DNA of 33,722 nucleotides from Arenibacter certesii DSM 19833 (GTDB lineage: Bacteria > Bacteroidota > Bacteroidia > Flavobacteriales > Flavobacteriaceae), in NCBI RefSeq assembly GCF_000429545.1, contig NZ_AUCB01000040.1:1-33722 (forward strand), written 5' to 3'. Below are positions 9,720 through 18,581 of the stretch, piece by piece. A program made the translations under genes and the position numbers. Under the pieces are notes generated by a model. The model worked only from the letters and a program-made list of their open reading frames with translations, was not told the DNA's origin and searched no databases. How positions within the stretch are numbered: the stretch's first letter is position 1; each line of letters begins with the position of its first letter.

Positions 9720-10319
9720 ATGAAAAATCTTATGAGATTACGGAGTCAATGTCTTCTATTGTTATGCACTCTTGCTTTTATGGCCTGTAAACAGGAAAAA
9801 AAAGATACTGACATAATTCCCGAACAATCGCAAACTAAATCTGTTTCGAAGCCATTAAAAAAAGTATTAAGTCCACATGTTTCAGCTACGGGAATAATTG
9901 GCGACACTCATATTCATATAGATTATTCATCACCTGGAGTTAGAAATAGAATAATATTCGGTGGCCTTTTGGCTAATGATCAGGTTTGGCAAGCTGGTGC
10001 GCATATGGCTACTTGGATAGAAACTAACAAAGATATAATTATCGACAATACAGTCTTACCTGCTGGAAAATATGGTTTTTTTGCCATTCCATCGAACGAT
10101 GAATGGACTGTCATTTTTAATTCTAATTGGAATCAACATGGCAAAGATGATTATAATAAAAACGATGATGTTTTGCGTTTTAAGGTTAAGCCAAAAGCGT
10201 CAGATGAAATAATGGAACACTTAAAATATGAAGTTGTCAAAACCAATGATAAAGAAGGCACTATCTCACTAGCTTGGGAAAGTGTATTAGTTGCTTTTAA
10301 CTTTCAATGCACGCCATAA
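9720..10319 (+). CDS. DUF2911 lipoprotein
   Basis: A 199-residue lipoprotein (lipobox LAFMAC, Cys 23) with a DUF2911 domain from about residue 55. Recognisable segments are THIHIDYSSPGVRNR, IFGGLLANDQVWQAGAHMATWIE, LPAGKYGFFAIP and EWTVIFNSNWNQHG. DUF2911 proteins are common in Bacteroidetes envelopes and have no established biochemical role. It stands alone, with gaps on both sides, inside a copper cluster; a metal role is only inferred from position. The start at 9720 is the first ATG and gives a good signal sequence. Confidence 0.85.
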   Translation: MKNLMRLRSQCLLLLCTLAFMACKQEKKDTDIIPEQSQTKSVSKPLKKVLSPHVSATGIIGDTHIHIDYSSPGVRNRIIFGGLLANDQVWQAGAHMATWIETNKDIIIDNTVLPAGKYGFFAIPSNDEWTVIFNSNWNQHGKDDYNKNDDVLRFKVKPKASDEIMEHLKYEVVKTNDKEGTISLAWESVLVAFNFQCTP

Positions 10320-10571
10320 TGGTAAATAGGTACACAGTTCTAATAATAAGAAAAACAGATCGATTACCGTAGTTCGCGTTGGTTTGACTTTTTATGGATG
10401 ACTCATACAATGGATTATGAAGGCAGGGATAGCTTTAACACCGTAATATTCTGAGCATTCTCATGATTAGGGGTAATTACAGTAGTTTTTTACTTTGTGA
10501 TACGTCATCGCGAACCATAAAAAAAATGATTAAAAGGAAATGAAAATATAGAACTCTAAAATCAATATAAA

Positions 10572-11051
10572 ATGGAAAGATCAAGTCAACACAAGAAAAA
10601 CAACTACACGAAATTTGTAGGTATGCTTGCAGCATCCTTTGTAGCAATGTATGTTACAATGTACCTAAACTCTTATGAAATAGATCACGTCTACTTTAGT
10701 CTTACCCGATTTTATATGAGTTGTTTGGGTATTGCTGCAATGGCCATTATAATGTTTGTGGCGATGCGAAGTATGTACCAAAACAAAAAGAAGAATATAG
10801 CAATCATCTTGGGAAGTATTGTTCTTTTTGCTGGCGCATTAGGTCTTGTGAGAGCCCAAGCTCCAATTATTGGCGATGTACTATGGATGAAAGCTATGAT
10901 ACCGCATCATTCTATTGCCATATTAACTAGTAAACGAGCTGACATACAAGATCCGGAGGTTAAGAAATTAGCAGAGGATATTATTAAAGCGCAAGAAAAA
11001 GAAATTGCAGAAATGAAAGCAATGATAAAACGATTGGAAAATAACAAATAA
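10572..11051 (+). CDS. DUF305-type membrane protein
   Basis: A 159-residue protein with three hydrophobic segments (about residues 16-35, 46-65 and 74-95) and a C-terminal periplasmic helical part. That part contains DVLWMKAMIPHHSIAILTSKRA and IIKAQEKEIAEMKAMIK, the Met/His signature of DUF305 (HHxxAI and a later E-M pair). DUF305 proteins are often encoded next to copper oxidases and efflux pumps and are thought to bind copper. It begins the unit that continues with cusB 11 bp downstream, so it is probably co-transcribed with the adaptor. Confidence 0.85.
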   Translation: MERSSQHKKNNYTKFVGMLAASFVAMYVTMYLNSYEIDHVYFSLTRFYMSCLGIAAMAIIMFVAMRSMYQNKKKNIAIILGSIVLFAGALGLVRAQAPIIGDVLWMKAMIPHHSIAILTSKRADIQDPEVKKLAEDIIKAQEKEIAEMKAMIKRLENNK

Positions 11052-11062
11052 ATAAAATTAAA

Positions 11063-12865
11063 ATGAATAAATATATCATTTACATAGGTGTTGCCTTGAT
11101 TGTGGGTCTTTTAGGCGGCTTTCTATTATTCGGTGGAGGTTCTGCGGATAAGACTACAAATAACGTTACAGACACGCACGAACATTCAGAAGAAATTGCT
11201 GCTAATCAAATGTGGACCTGTTCAATGCACCCACAAATTATGCAACCAGAGCCTGGCGACTGCCCAATATGTGGAATGGATTTAATTCCAGCTGAATCAG
11301 GTGCCGATGGACTCAATGCCAATGAAATCAAAATGACCGATAACGCAATGGCTCTAGCCAATATTCAAACGTCTCTTGTGGGACAAGGACAAATAGGAAA
11401 TAATTCCCTAAAATTATCTGGAAAGATAAAAGCAAATGAAGAGTCAAATGCCGTACAGGTCACATATTTTGGAGGAAGAATTGAAAAACTATACGTTAAT
11501 TCAACAGGAGAACGTGTTGGCGCAGGACAACGCTTGGCAACTATTTATTCGCCAGAATTAGTTGCGGCACAACAAGAACTGCTTACCGCTTCATCCTTGA
11601 AAGAATCGCAACCAGAATTGTATAAGGCTGTTAGGAACAAACTTAAACTTTGGAAACTTTCCGAAAAGCAAATCAACGCCATAGAAACTGCTGGGAAAGT
11701 GCAAGAAAACTTTCCGGTTTTTGCAACCGTTTCAGGAACGGTAACAATGAAAATGGTAGAAGAAGGGGATTATTTAAAGCAAGGACAACCCTTATATAAA
11801 ATTGCGAATCTCAATACAGTATGGGCAGAATTTGATGCTTATGAAAATCAAATTGCATCCCTAAAAGAAGGGCAAACTATTAAAGTGACCACAAATGCTT
11901 ATCGCAATGAGGTTTTTGATGCAAAAGTCTCATTCATCGACCCCTTATTAAATTCTGCAACTAGAACGGTGGTTGTAAGAGCGGTCTTGCAAAATAAGAA
12001 AGACCTCTTTAAACCGGGAATGTTTGTGGAAGGTATAATTGAGGGTACGCAAACAAGCACCGAGAATACCGTTTCCGTACCGTCAACCGCTGTTATGTGG
12101 ACGGGAGAACGCTCTGTAGTCTATGTCAAAACAAACCCTAATGAAGCTATTTTTGAAATGAAAGAAGTTTTATTGGGCAATGCCACTGGCGATAGTTATA
12201 CCGTTCTTGAAGGTTTAAAAAATGGAGATGAAGTGGTAACTAACGGCACGTTTACAGTAGATGCCGCGGCACAGCTTCAGGGTAAAAAATCAATGATGAA
12301 TCAAGAAGGAGGTAAAACTATGACAGGACACGAAGGACATTTGGGAATGCAAGAAGATGGTTCTGGAGAAAATATGGATGTAACCGATCATTCTCAAATG
12401 AAGGAAAGAATTAAGGTTTCAAACAAATTTCAGAATCAGTTAGAACAGGTTTTTGATGATTATATTCTTTTAAAGGATGCATTGGTAAACGATGATACCA
12501 AGGGTGCTCAACAAGCAGGAGAACAAATCAACCAGTCCTTGAAAAAAGTGGATATGAAGTTATTATCTGATGAAAAGGCGCATAACCATTGGATGACCAT
12601 TCAAAAGGAACTAAAATCATCTGCAAATGCTATTGAGAACAGTTCAGACATAGGAGAACAAAGAGGGCATTTTAAGCATCTTTCGGCACATATGATAAGT
12701 GGTGTACAGCTTTTTGGGGTCAACCAAAATGTATATATCCAGTTTTGCCCAATGGCCAATAACAATAAAGGTGCCTATTGGATAAGTTTGGAAGAAGAAG
12801 TGCGAAATCCATATTATGGAGAGGCTATGTTAACCTGTGGAGAGGTAAAAGCAACTTTAAAATAA
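11063..12865 (+). CDS. cusB: CusB-type efflux adaptor with metal-binding domain and C-terminal DUF3347
   Basis: Periplasmic membrane-fusion adaptor that links CusA to the outer membrane channel. The 600 residues comprise an N-terminal membrane anchor, a heavy-metal-binding domain at about 50-78 (MWTCSMHPQIMQPEPGDC then PICGMDLIPA), the barrel-sandwich, hairpin and beta-barrel of a HlyD/CusB adaptor (about 115-400, with GGRIEKLYV, LYKIANLNTVWAEFDAYE and LFKPGMFVEG), and a Met/His linker (TDHSQM). The end is a DUF3347 domain (about 465-600) with [26 protein letters not shown] and LTCGEV. The same domain exists as two separate proteins upstream. The adaptor is far from its pump gene (287-3988), with the oxidase group in between. 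Confidence 0.92.
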   Translation: MNKYIIYIGVALIVGLLGGFLLFGGGSADKTTNNVTDTHEHSEEIAANQMWTCSMHPQIMQPEPGDCPICGMDLIPAESGADGLNANEIKMTDNAMALANIQTSLVGQGQIGNNSLKLSGKIKANEESNAVQVTYFGGRIEKLYVNSTGERVGAGQRLATIYSPELVAAQQELLTASSLKESQPELYKAVRNKLKLWKLSEKQINAIETAGKVQENFPVFATVSGTVTMKMVEEGDYLKQGQPLYKIANLNTVWAEFDAYENQIASLKEGQTIKVTTNAYRNEVFDAKVSFIDPLLNSATRTVVVRAVLQNKKDLFKPGMFVEGIIEGTQTSTENTVSVPSTAVMWTGERSVVYVKTNPNEAIFEMKEVLLGNATGDSYTVLEGLKNGDEVVTNGTFTVDAAAQLQGKKSMMNQEGGKTMTGHEGHLGMQEDGSGENMDVTDHSQMKERIKVSNKFQNQLEQVFDDYILLKDALVNDDTKGAQQAGEQINQSLKKVDMKLLSDEKAHNHWMTIQKELKSSANAIENSSDIGEQRGHFKHLSAHMISGVQLFGVNQNVYIQFCPMANNNKGAYWISLEEEVRNPYYGEAMLTCGEVKATLK

Positions 12866-12938
12866 AACGAATTACGGATTAATCAAGTAATCTACATAAG
12901 GCCAAAAAATAATCTTGGTTTTATAATGGCGAACGATA

Positions 12939-13115
12939 ATGAGTGAAAGCAGAAGAAATAGACGAAAAAATGAAAGGAAGAAGCATCAACCTAAAAGTAA
13001 TATCACAAAAAAAGATAAAATTATAGCTTTTGTTGTGATAGTATTGATTTTTGTAATTGCTGCGATAGCTGCTGTTTACTATTCTTTACACAATTCTGGG
13101 TTAACCTTGTTTTAA
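12939..13115 (+). CDS. Small one-helix membrane peptide, copy 1 (58 aa)
   Basis: ATG at 12939, TAA at 13113-13115. The product has a very basic N-terminus (MSESRRNRRKNERKKHQPKS) followed by one membrane helix (about residues 28-48, IIAFVVIVLIFVIAAIAAV) and a short tail (YYSLHNSGLTLF). By the positive-inside rule the basic end is cytoplasmic. Similar peptides follow the zinc ATPase (29733-29909) and the CDF gene (31284-31457), which supports real coding. It starts 73 bp after cusB and ends 12 bp before the regulator gene. No known family is recognised; a role as a small subunit or stabiliser of an exporter is inferred only from its position. Confidence 0.65.
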   Translation: MSESRRNRRKNERKKHQPKSNITKKDKIIAFVVIVLIFVIAAIAAVYYSLHNSGLTLF

Positions 13116-13127
13116 AACAAGTATTAT

Positions 13128-13694
13128 ATGAATGAGATTATCTATATTAAAAATATGGTCTGCCCAAGATGTATCTCGGCAGTATCCAATATTTTAAAAC
13201 AACTTGAAATATCCTATGCTTCTATTAAATTGGGAGAAGTTAAATTAGTGTCAACATTAAATGCAAACACCAAAAAAGAGCTTTCCGAAGCCCTTCAAAA
13301 TTCAGGTTTCAGTTTGATTGACGACCGTAAAAGTCAACTTATTGAGCAAATGAAAACTTTGGTTGTTGAGAAAATACATCATTCCAACGACGAAACCGAT
13401 TTAAAATGGGCAGATATTATAAGTGGTGAACTTAATTTGGATTACAAATATTTAAGTTCCCTATTCTCGTCAGTAGAAAGCATCACGTTTGAGCAATATA
13501 TCATCAACCAAAAAATTGAACGTATAAAAGAACTCATAGTTTACGATGAACTAACCTTAAGTGAAATAGCTTTTCAACTACATTATAGTAGCGTTGCATA
13601 TTTAAGCAATCAGTTTAAAAAGGTTACAGGTATGACACCTTCAAACTTCAAAAAAAGCACTAATCAGAATCGTAAATCTTTGGATGAGATTTGA
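13128..13694 (+). CDS. AraC-family regulator with an N-terminal HMA-like metal-binding domain
   Basis: A 188-residue DNA-binding regulator. Residues 1-70 resemble a heavy-metal-associated domain with M10-V-C12-P-R-C15 (MxCxxC), as in CopZ. Residues about 95-175 are the AraC C-terminal double helix-turn-helix (LTLSEIAFQLHYSSVAYLSNQFKKVTGMTPSNFK). This arrangement predicts a Cu(I)-sensing activator of the copper genes; the sensing role is inferred from the fused motif. It lies directly before the Cys-rich protein and copA, whose upstream regions share a 28-bp motif that could be its target. Confidence 0.88.
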   Translation: MNEIIYIKNMVCPRCISAVSNILKQLEISYASIKLGEVKLVSTLNANTKKELSEALQNSGFSLIDDRKSQLIEQMKTLVVEKIHHSNDETDLKWADIISGELNLDYKYLSSLFSSVESITFEQYIINQKIERIKELIVYDELTLSEIAFQLHYSSVAYLSNQFKKVTGMTPSNFKKSTNQNRKSLDEI

Positions 13695-13721
13695 TGTTAA
13701 ATTGTATTAATCCGAAAATTT

Positions 13722-13749
13722 TACAAATCATTCGGCATATTTTATAACA
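13722..13749 (+). promoter_or_regulatory. Shared upstream motif, copy 1 (before the Cys-rich copper protein)
   Basis: The sequence TACAAATCATTCGGCATAT followed by TTTATAACA matches 24 of 28 bases of a site at 14325-14352 before copA. It ends 88 bp before the start codon of the 13838 gene and begins 28 bp after the regulator stop codon. Conservation in two promoter regions next to an AraC-type gene suggests an operator or activator site. Confidence 0.5.
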
Positions 13750-13768
13750 AAAGACACTATTATCTAAG

Positions 13769-13823
13769 TTAAATTGTTTGTAGTAATATCTGCTATAGTA
13801 GCAGATTATTTTTAACAATTTAA
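13769..13823 (+). promoter_or_regulatory. Double inverted repeat before the Cys-rich copper protein
   Basis: An outer perfect 10-bp inverted repeat (TTAAATTGTT at 13769-13778, AACAATTTAA at 13814-13823) encloses a perfect 8-bp repeat (ATCTGCTA at 13788-13795, TAGCAGAT at 13799-13806) with a 3-nt centre. The inner hairpin is followed by TTATTTTT, so it could be a terminator for the regulator gene. Its position 14 bp before the next start also allows an operator or leader structure. Confidence 0.5.
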
Positions 13824-13837
13824 ATTCTTAAATATTT

Positions 13838-14158
13838 ATGAAAAATTCAAAGTTAATCGAAGCTTTAAACAATTGTGTAGCACATTGTAATTACTGTGCA
13901 GATGCCTGTCTTGACGAAGACAACATCAAGATGATGGTAGATTGTATAAGAACTGATAGGGCTTGTGCTGAAATCTGTAGTGCAACCGCAAATTTGCTTG
14001 CGTCAAATTATGAGGATGTTAGAGGTATGGTAGAACAATGTCGTGATATCTGTAAAAAATGTGCTGATGTATGTGCCAAGCACGACCATAAACATTGTCA
14101 AGAATGTGCAGATGCCTGTCGAAAATGTGAAGAAGCTTGTAACGAATATTTAAAATAA
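13838..14158 (+). CDS. Cys-rich four-helix copper-storage-like protein (DUF326/Csp type)
   Basis: A 106-residue cytoplasmic protein (no signal sequence) with 16 cysteines in helical CxxxC and CxxC spacings: CVAHCNYCADAC, ACAEIC, CRDICKKCADVC and CQECADACRKCEEAC. This is the layout of DUF326 and the Csp copper storage proteins, in which cysteines line a four-helix bundle and hold many Cu(I) ions. It would buffer cytosolic copper together with CopZ and CopA. It has its own upstream region with a shared motif and a double inverted repeat, so it is probably copper-regulated. Confidence 0.9.
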   Translation: MKNSKLIEALNNCVAHCNYCADACLDEDNIKMMVDCIRTDRACAEICSATANLLASNYEDVRGMVEQCRDICKKCADVCAKHDHKHCQECADACRKCEEACNEYLK

Positions 14159-14324
14159 TACAGCTTATATCAATTGATTATAGTAAGGTGCTACAACCTC
14201 AAATTATAAAAGGCTACAACTAATATTGTGGTCTTTTGCTTTATTAAAAATCAGGTATAAGTTATCTTGTTTGTATCGTAAACTTGGGAAAATTACATAT
14301 TGGCGACCCTTACGAAGCAAATTC

Positions 14325-14352
14325 TACAAATCATTCAGCATATAATGTAACA
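14325..14352 (+). promoter_or_regulatory. Shared upstream motif, copy 2 (before copA)
   Basis: TACAAATCATTCAGCATAT followed by AATGTAACA matches the 13722-13749 site at 24 of 28 positions and ends 52 bp before the copA start codon. No other close copy was seen in the window. It is the best candidate for the binding site of the nearby HMA-AraC regulator. Confidence 0.5.
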
Positions 14353-14404
14353 CATTAAAGTCCTTTAATCCTGAAATTTGCAGTGTACAAATAAGAATGG
14401 GTTT

Positions 14405-16663
14405 ATGGAGACAATCAACATATTTGAAACCAAAAAAAAGAATGTTAAACAGGGAATAAAAGAATCATTCCCAGTTATAGGTATGACCTGCGCATCTTGC
14501 GCAGCAAGCGTTGAATCCGTTTTAAAACACACAGATGGCGTATTTGATGCTAGCGTAAACTTTGCGAGCAGTTCTGTTCTTGTAGAGTACGACAAAGAGT
14601 TGAGTCCTAATCAACTTCAAAATGCACTTCGCGAAGTTGGTTATGACATAATCATTGATGCGGAGAATCCTTCAGCAGTACAACAAGAACTACAGCAAAA
14701 ACATTATCAAGACATAAAAAACCGTACTATCTGGTCGGCCATACTTACCCTTCCCATTTTTGTATTAGGAATGTTCTATATGCAATGGGAACCAGGCAAA
14801 TGGATTTCATTGGTATTGGCCTTTCCAATTCTTTTTTGGTTTGGGCGCAGTTTTTTCATCAATGCCTTCAAGCAGGCCAAACACGGTAAAGCAAATATGG
14901 ATACCTTGGTGGCGTTGAGTACCGGAATCGCCTTCCTCTTTAGTGTATTCAATACCTTTTTTCCTGAATTTTGGTTAAGTCGTGGCATCGAGCCTCACGT
15001 ATATTACGAAGCGGCTACCGTGATTATCACCTTTATTTCCTTGGGGAAACTATTGGAAGAAAAGGCAAAATCAAATACATCTTCAGCCATTAAAAAACTA
15101 ATGGGGCTTCAGCCTAAAACCCTTAAAATTATTGAGAATGGGGAAGAGAGGGAAATCCCTATTTCATCCGTACAGGTTGGTCAGACCATTTTGGTGCGTC
15201 CCGGAGAAAAGATTCCCGTGGATGGCGAAGTTTCCAAGGGAAGCTCATATGTAGATGAAAGTATGATTACTGGAGAACCCGTTCCAGTTCAGAAATCCCA
15301 AGGGGAAAAGGTATTCGCTGGTACCGTTAATCAAAAAGGAAGTTTTCAATTTACCGCTGAAAAAGTAGGTGGAGAAACCCTGCTTTCCCAAATCATTAAA
15401 ATGGTTCAGCAAGCGCAAGGGAGTAAGGCACCCGTTCAAAAACTGGTCGATAAGATTGCCGGTATTTTCGTTCCTGTGGTATTGGGTATTTCCATTGTAA
15501 CCTTCATTGTCTGGATGTCTTTAGGAGGCGATAATGCCTTTTCACAAGCCTTATTGACCTCTGTAGCAGTATTGGTAATCGCCTGTCCTTGTGCTTTGGG
15601 ATTGGCAACACCTACCGCCATTATGGTGGGAATTGGTAAAGGCGCAGAAAATAATATCCTTATAAAGGATGCCGAAAGTTTAGAACTCGGTCATAAAGTG
15701 AATGCTGTCATTCTTGATAAAACAGGTACAATTACAGAAGGAAAACCTTTAGTAACTGATATATTTTGGAAGGATAAACTCGAAGATATCAACGAATACA
15801 AAAAAGTTCTTCTAGCTATTGAAGCACAATCAGAACACCCTTTGGCGGAAGCTGTAGTCAATCACTTAAAAGATGAAAATATTGAAAAAGCTGAAATTGC
15901 TTCTTTTGAAAGTATTACAGGAAAAGGTGTGAAAGCTCAAACAGAAAATGGTTCACCATACTATGTTGGAAACCATAAACTAATGCTTGAGAAAAATATT
16001 CAAATCGATGCTTCCTTGATGCAAACAGCAGAAAGTCTCGAAGAGCAAGCGAAAACCGTCATTTTCTTTGGCAATGAAAAACAAGTGCTGGCGATACTCG
16101 CCATTGCAGACAAGATTAAGGAAACTTCAAAAATGGCCATAGCAACACTTCAAGAACGAGGCATTGAGGTCTATATGCTTACTGGAGATAACAATAAAAC
16201 CGCATCTGCTGTCGCAAAACAAGTAGGAATAACAAATTACCAAGGAGAAGTGATGCCTTCGGACAAAGCGGCTTTTGTCGAAAAATTACAGGCGGACGGA
16301 AAGATAGTAGCAATGGTGGGCGATGGTATCAACGATTCGCACGCTTTGGCGCAAGCCAATGTGAGTATTGCAATGGGTAAAGGTTCGGATATAGCAATGG
16401 ATGTAGCGAAAATGACCTTGATAACATCGGATTTACAATCCATCCCAAAAGCATTGGAACTATCAAAAAGAACCGTGTTGGGCATACGTCAGAACTTATT
16501 CTGGGCATTTATTTACAACATTATTGGCATTCCAATTGCAGCGGGAGTTCTTTATCCTGTAAATGGGTTTTTGTTGGATCCGATGATTGCAGGTGCAGCA
16601 ATGGCATTCAGTAGTGTATCCGTAGTTGCAAATAGCTTAAGACTTAAACGAGTAAAACTTTAA
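14405..16663 (+). CDS. copA: Cu(I)-exporting P1B-type ATPase CopA
   Basis: Inner-membrane ATPase that moves Cu(I) from cytoplasm to periplasm. One N-terminal HMA domain holds GMTCASC near residue 25. The transport motif CPC is at about 392 ([15 protein letters not shown]), the phosphorylation site DKTGT at about 438, the SEHPLAEAV motif typical of P1B pumps follows, and the hinge [20 protein letters not shown] is near 639. The last helices contain the NxxGIP...[15 protein letters not shown] pattern of P1B-1 copper pumps. I chose the ATG at 14405 (METINIF); a longer frame to 14378 would need a TTG start and adds only nine unlikely residues. It is followed 20 bp later by copZ. Confidence 0.95.
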   Translation: METINIFETKKKNVKQGIKESFPVIGMTCASCAASVESVLKHTDGVFDASVNFASSSVLVEYDKELSPNQLQNALREVGYDIIIDAENPSAVQQELQQKHYQDIKNRTIWSAILTLPIFVLGMFYMQWEPGKWISLVLAFPILFWFGRSFFINAFKQAKHGKANMDTLVALSTGIAFLFSVFNTFFPEFWLSRGIEPHVYYEAATVIITFISLGKLLEEKAKSNTSSAIKKLMGLQPKTLKIIENGEEREIPISSVQVGQTILVRPGEKIPVDGEVSKGSSYVDESMITGEPVPVQKSQGEKVFAGTVNQKGSFQFTAEKVGGETLLSQIIKMVQQAQGSKAPVQKLVDKIAGIFVPVVLGISIVTFIVWMSLGGDNAFSQALLTSVAVLVIACPCALGLATPTAIMVGIGKGAENNILIKDAESLELGHKVNAVILDKTGTITEGKPLVTDIFWKDKLEDINEYKKVLLAIEAQSEHPLAEAVVNHLKDENIEKAEIASFESITGKGVKAQTENGSPYYVGNHKLMLEKNIQIDASLMQTAESLEEQAKTVIFFGNEKQVLAILAIADKIKETSKMAIATLQERGIEVYMLTGDNNKTASAVAKQVGITNYQGEVMPSDKAAFVEKLQADGKIVAMVGDGINDSHALAQANVSIAMGKGSDIAMDVAKMTLITSDLQSIPKALELSKRTVLGIRQNLFWAFIYNIIGIPIAAGVLYPVNGFLLDPMIAGAAMAFSSVSVVANSLRLKRVKL

Positions 16664-16683
16664 TAATAAATAAATTCAATACT

Positions 16684-16896
16684 ATGAAAACTTTAAAATT
16701 TAAAACAAATATCAATTGTGGTGGGTGCGTATCAAAAGTCACCCCTTTTTTAAACAAACAAGAAGGTGTAGAAAGTTGGGAAGTAGATACCTCTAATCCT
16801 GATAAAATCCTAACCATTGAAAGCGATGGTGTAACCGAAGAAGATGTAAAGGCGACTTTGCAAAAAGTGGGATTTAAGGCCGAACCTGTAGATTAA
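16684..16896 (+). CDS. CopZ-like copper chaperone (HMA domain)
   Basis: A 70-residue single HMA-domain protein with the metal motif NCGGC near residue 12 and the usual beta-alpha-beta-beta-alpha-beta pattern, ending VGFKAEPVD. It would carry Cu(I) to the HMA domain of CopA in the cytoplasm. The motif lacks the Met of MxCxxC (TNINCGGC), as in many Bacteroidetes HMA chaperones. It sits 20 bp after copA, in the same transcription unit. Confidence 0.9.
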   Translation: MKTLKFKTNINCGGCVSKVTPFLNKQEGVESWEVDTSNPDKILTIESDGVTEEDVKATLQKVGFKAEPVD

Positions 16897-16908
16897 TACG
16901 TTTTTAAT

Positions 16909-17681
16909 ATGGCTTATATTTTTATTTCGGTTGTGATTGTTCTTTTTGCTGTTCATTTTTATAGAAAAGCAAAACGTCATAGTGTAAAACCATTTCCAGA
17001 ACATTGGCATAAATTATTGACGGATAATGTGCTGTTTTATAGAAATCTATCAAAAGACGCACAGCTAATTTTTCAGCAAAAAATGATGCTATTTTAAGTG
17101 AGGTCTATATCGATGCTGTGCAGTTTGAACTGGAAGAGTTGGATAAGGTTTTAATTGCAGCAAGTGCCGTCATTCCAGTTTTTGGCTTCAAGGAATGGCA
17201 CTACACAAATTTAAGTGGCATCCTTTTATATCCTGATAATTTTAATGAGGATATGCAATTTAGCAGTAAGGATAACTCACGGAATATTGGTGGAATAGTT
17301 GGAAATGGAAGGTTCGAGAAACAGATGATACTTTCCAAGAAAGCATTGTACCACGGCTTTAAAAATACAACCGATAAAAGCAATACTGGCATACACGAAT
17401 TTGTGCACCTTATAGATAAGTTGGACGATAGAACAGACGGTGTGCCAGAGCGGCTAATGGAACATCAATATGCCATACCTTGGTTAAACTTAATCCATAA
17501 AGAAATGGAAGCGATTAACGATAACCATTCAGATATTCGTAAATATGGTGGAACAAATCAAGCTGAATTCTTTGCGGTTGCTTCAGAGTATTTTTTTGAA
17601 CGAGCGGATTTACTAAAAAGAAAACATCCAGAACTTTATGGGATGTTGGTGGAATGTTTTAGGCAAGAACCGAGCACTTGA
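16909..17681 (+). pseudogene. MtfA-like zinc peptidase (M90 family), broken by a one-base frameshift
   Basis: Two adjacent frames form one protein. 16909-17097 encodes a membrane anchor and the N-terminal part (KPFPEHWHKLLTDNVLFYRNLS, ending QQKMMLF then stop). The continuation in another frame (SEVYIDAVQFELEELDKVL) begins immediately after and runs to 17681. Inserting one T in the TTTT run at 17092-17095 would restore the frame. The second part carries the HExxH zinc site (HEFVHLID) and the third ligand region NQAEFFAVASEYFFE, as in MtfA. The N-terminal helix suggests a membrane-anchored form. It follows copZ by 12 bp. A sequencing error cannot be excluded. A C-terminal copy of the same family lies at 31469-31681. 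Confidence 0.8.
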
Positions 17682-17798
17682 GAAAATGAATCAGGCAAAC
17701 TATAGAGAGTTCAGTTTACACTCTCGTGTAACGTGCTCAAACGTTAGTTTACTATGATTTCCGCATATCCTGCAAGTTCCTTTACGTTTCAAATTATC

Positions 17799-18506
17799 CT
17801 ATGAATCCAGTTTTTTGATTTTATCAGTTAGTTCTTCAGGTTGTAAAATTGGTATTGCTTCACGTTCTACACGCAATCCCAATCCTTTGGTCTGATTTAT
17901 ATGGTTAGTAGTAAATTGATTTATGTGAACGTAAATAATTCCAATATCATCACTCATTCGGGTTTGCCAGTCAAAACCATACAATTCTTTCAACCATTTA
18001 AAAGGTGTAGTTCTGAACATAACATTGGGGTTTTTGTAATGCCGGCCATCATCCAATAGTATGATTAGCAGATAAACCCTGTTGAATCCAATTTCGGTAT
18101 ATCCATTTGCCTGAATAGTTCCCTTTTTTTGAACGCTTGTAATCTTGTTTATTTTTGGTGGTTGATTTTCAAGCGATTCGGTTTTTACTATTTTACATTC
18201 TATTCCAACCGCATTTTGTTCCTTTCCTTGTTCATACAGAAGAATGTCAATATCCCCTGGCATTTTGTTTGGGATTGTGATAGGTTCTTTAACGCCACAT
18301 TGGTATTTCACCGAATTTGCGGATGGAAATACATTACTAAATAACATCTTTTTGAAATCTCGATTTTCCATAAGCCAATTAACGGCTTGGTCTTCGCTAT
18401 CAAAAGTTCTGGTAACACTTACATCTGGCTTGGGATTGTTTACGAAAAATGAAATGGTCGAAGAACCATCAAGAGGTTGTCTATCCGAAAACACATATTC
18501 TGTCAC
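17799..18506 (-). CDS. Unrecognised protein with a PD-(D/E)xK nuclease-like motif
   Basis: A 235-residue minus-strand protein of no family I recognise. It contains GDIDILLYEQ at about 84-93 and GIECKIV at about 101-107, the D...ExK spacing of PD-(D/E)xK nucleases, followed by a beta-rich core (RVYLLIILLDD, IGIIYVHINQ). The only ordinary start is the GTG at 18506. The frame is open further upstream to the stop of the next minus-strand gene and reads plausibly as protein (AGIKNRIVQFFRKEPPPEYE), so the true start may be a non-standard codon. The gene runs against all metal genes around it. A role in DNA defence or repair is possible but not shown. Confidence 0.6.
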   Translation of the reverse strand: MTEYVFSDRQPLDGSSTISFFVNNPKPDVSVTRTFDSEDQAVNWLMENRDFKKMLFSNVFPSANSVKYQCGVKEPITIPNKMPGDIDILLYEQGKEQNAVGIECKIVKTESLENQPPKINKITSVQKKGTIQANGYTEIGFNRVYLLIILLDDGRHYKNPNVMFRTTPFKWLKELYGFDWQTRMSDDIGIIYVHINQFTTNHINQTKGLGLRVEREAIPILQPEELTDKIKKLDS

Positions 18507-18581
18507 CTCATATTCTGGTGGTGGTTCTTTTCGGAAGAATTGAACTATTCTATTTTTAATACCTGCCCATATTCTCGTACG

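Noticed and set aside
14378-14404. TTG start for copA nine codons upstream
   Set aside because: The added residues (QCTNKNGF) have no family support; the ATG at 14405 gives a normal N-terminus.
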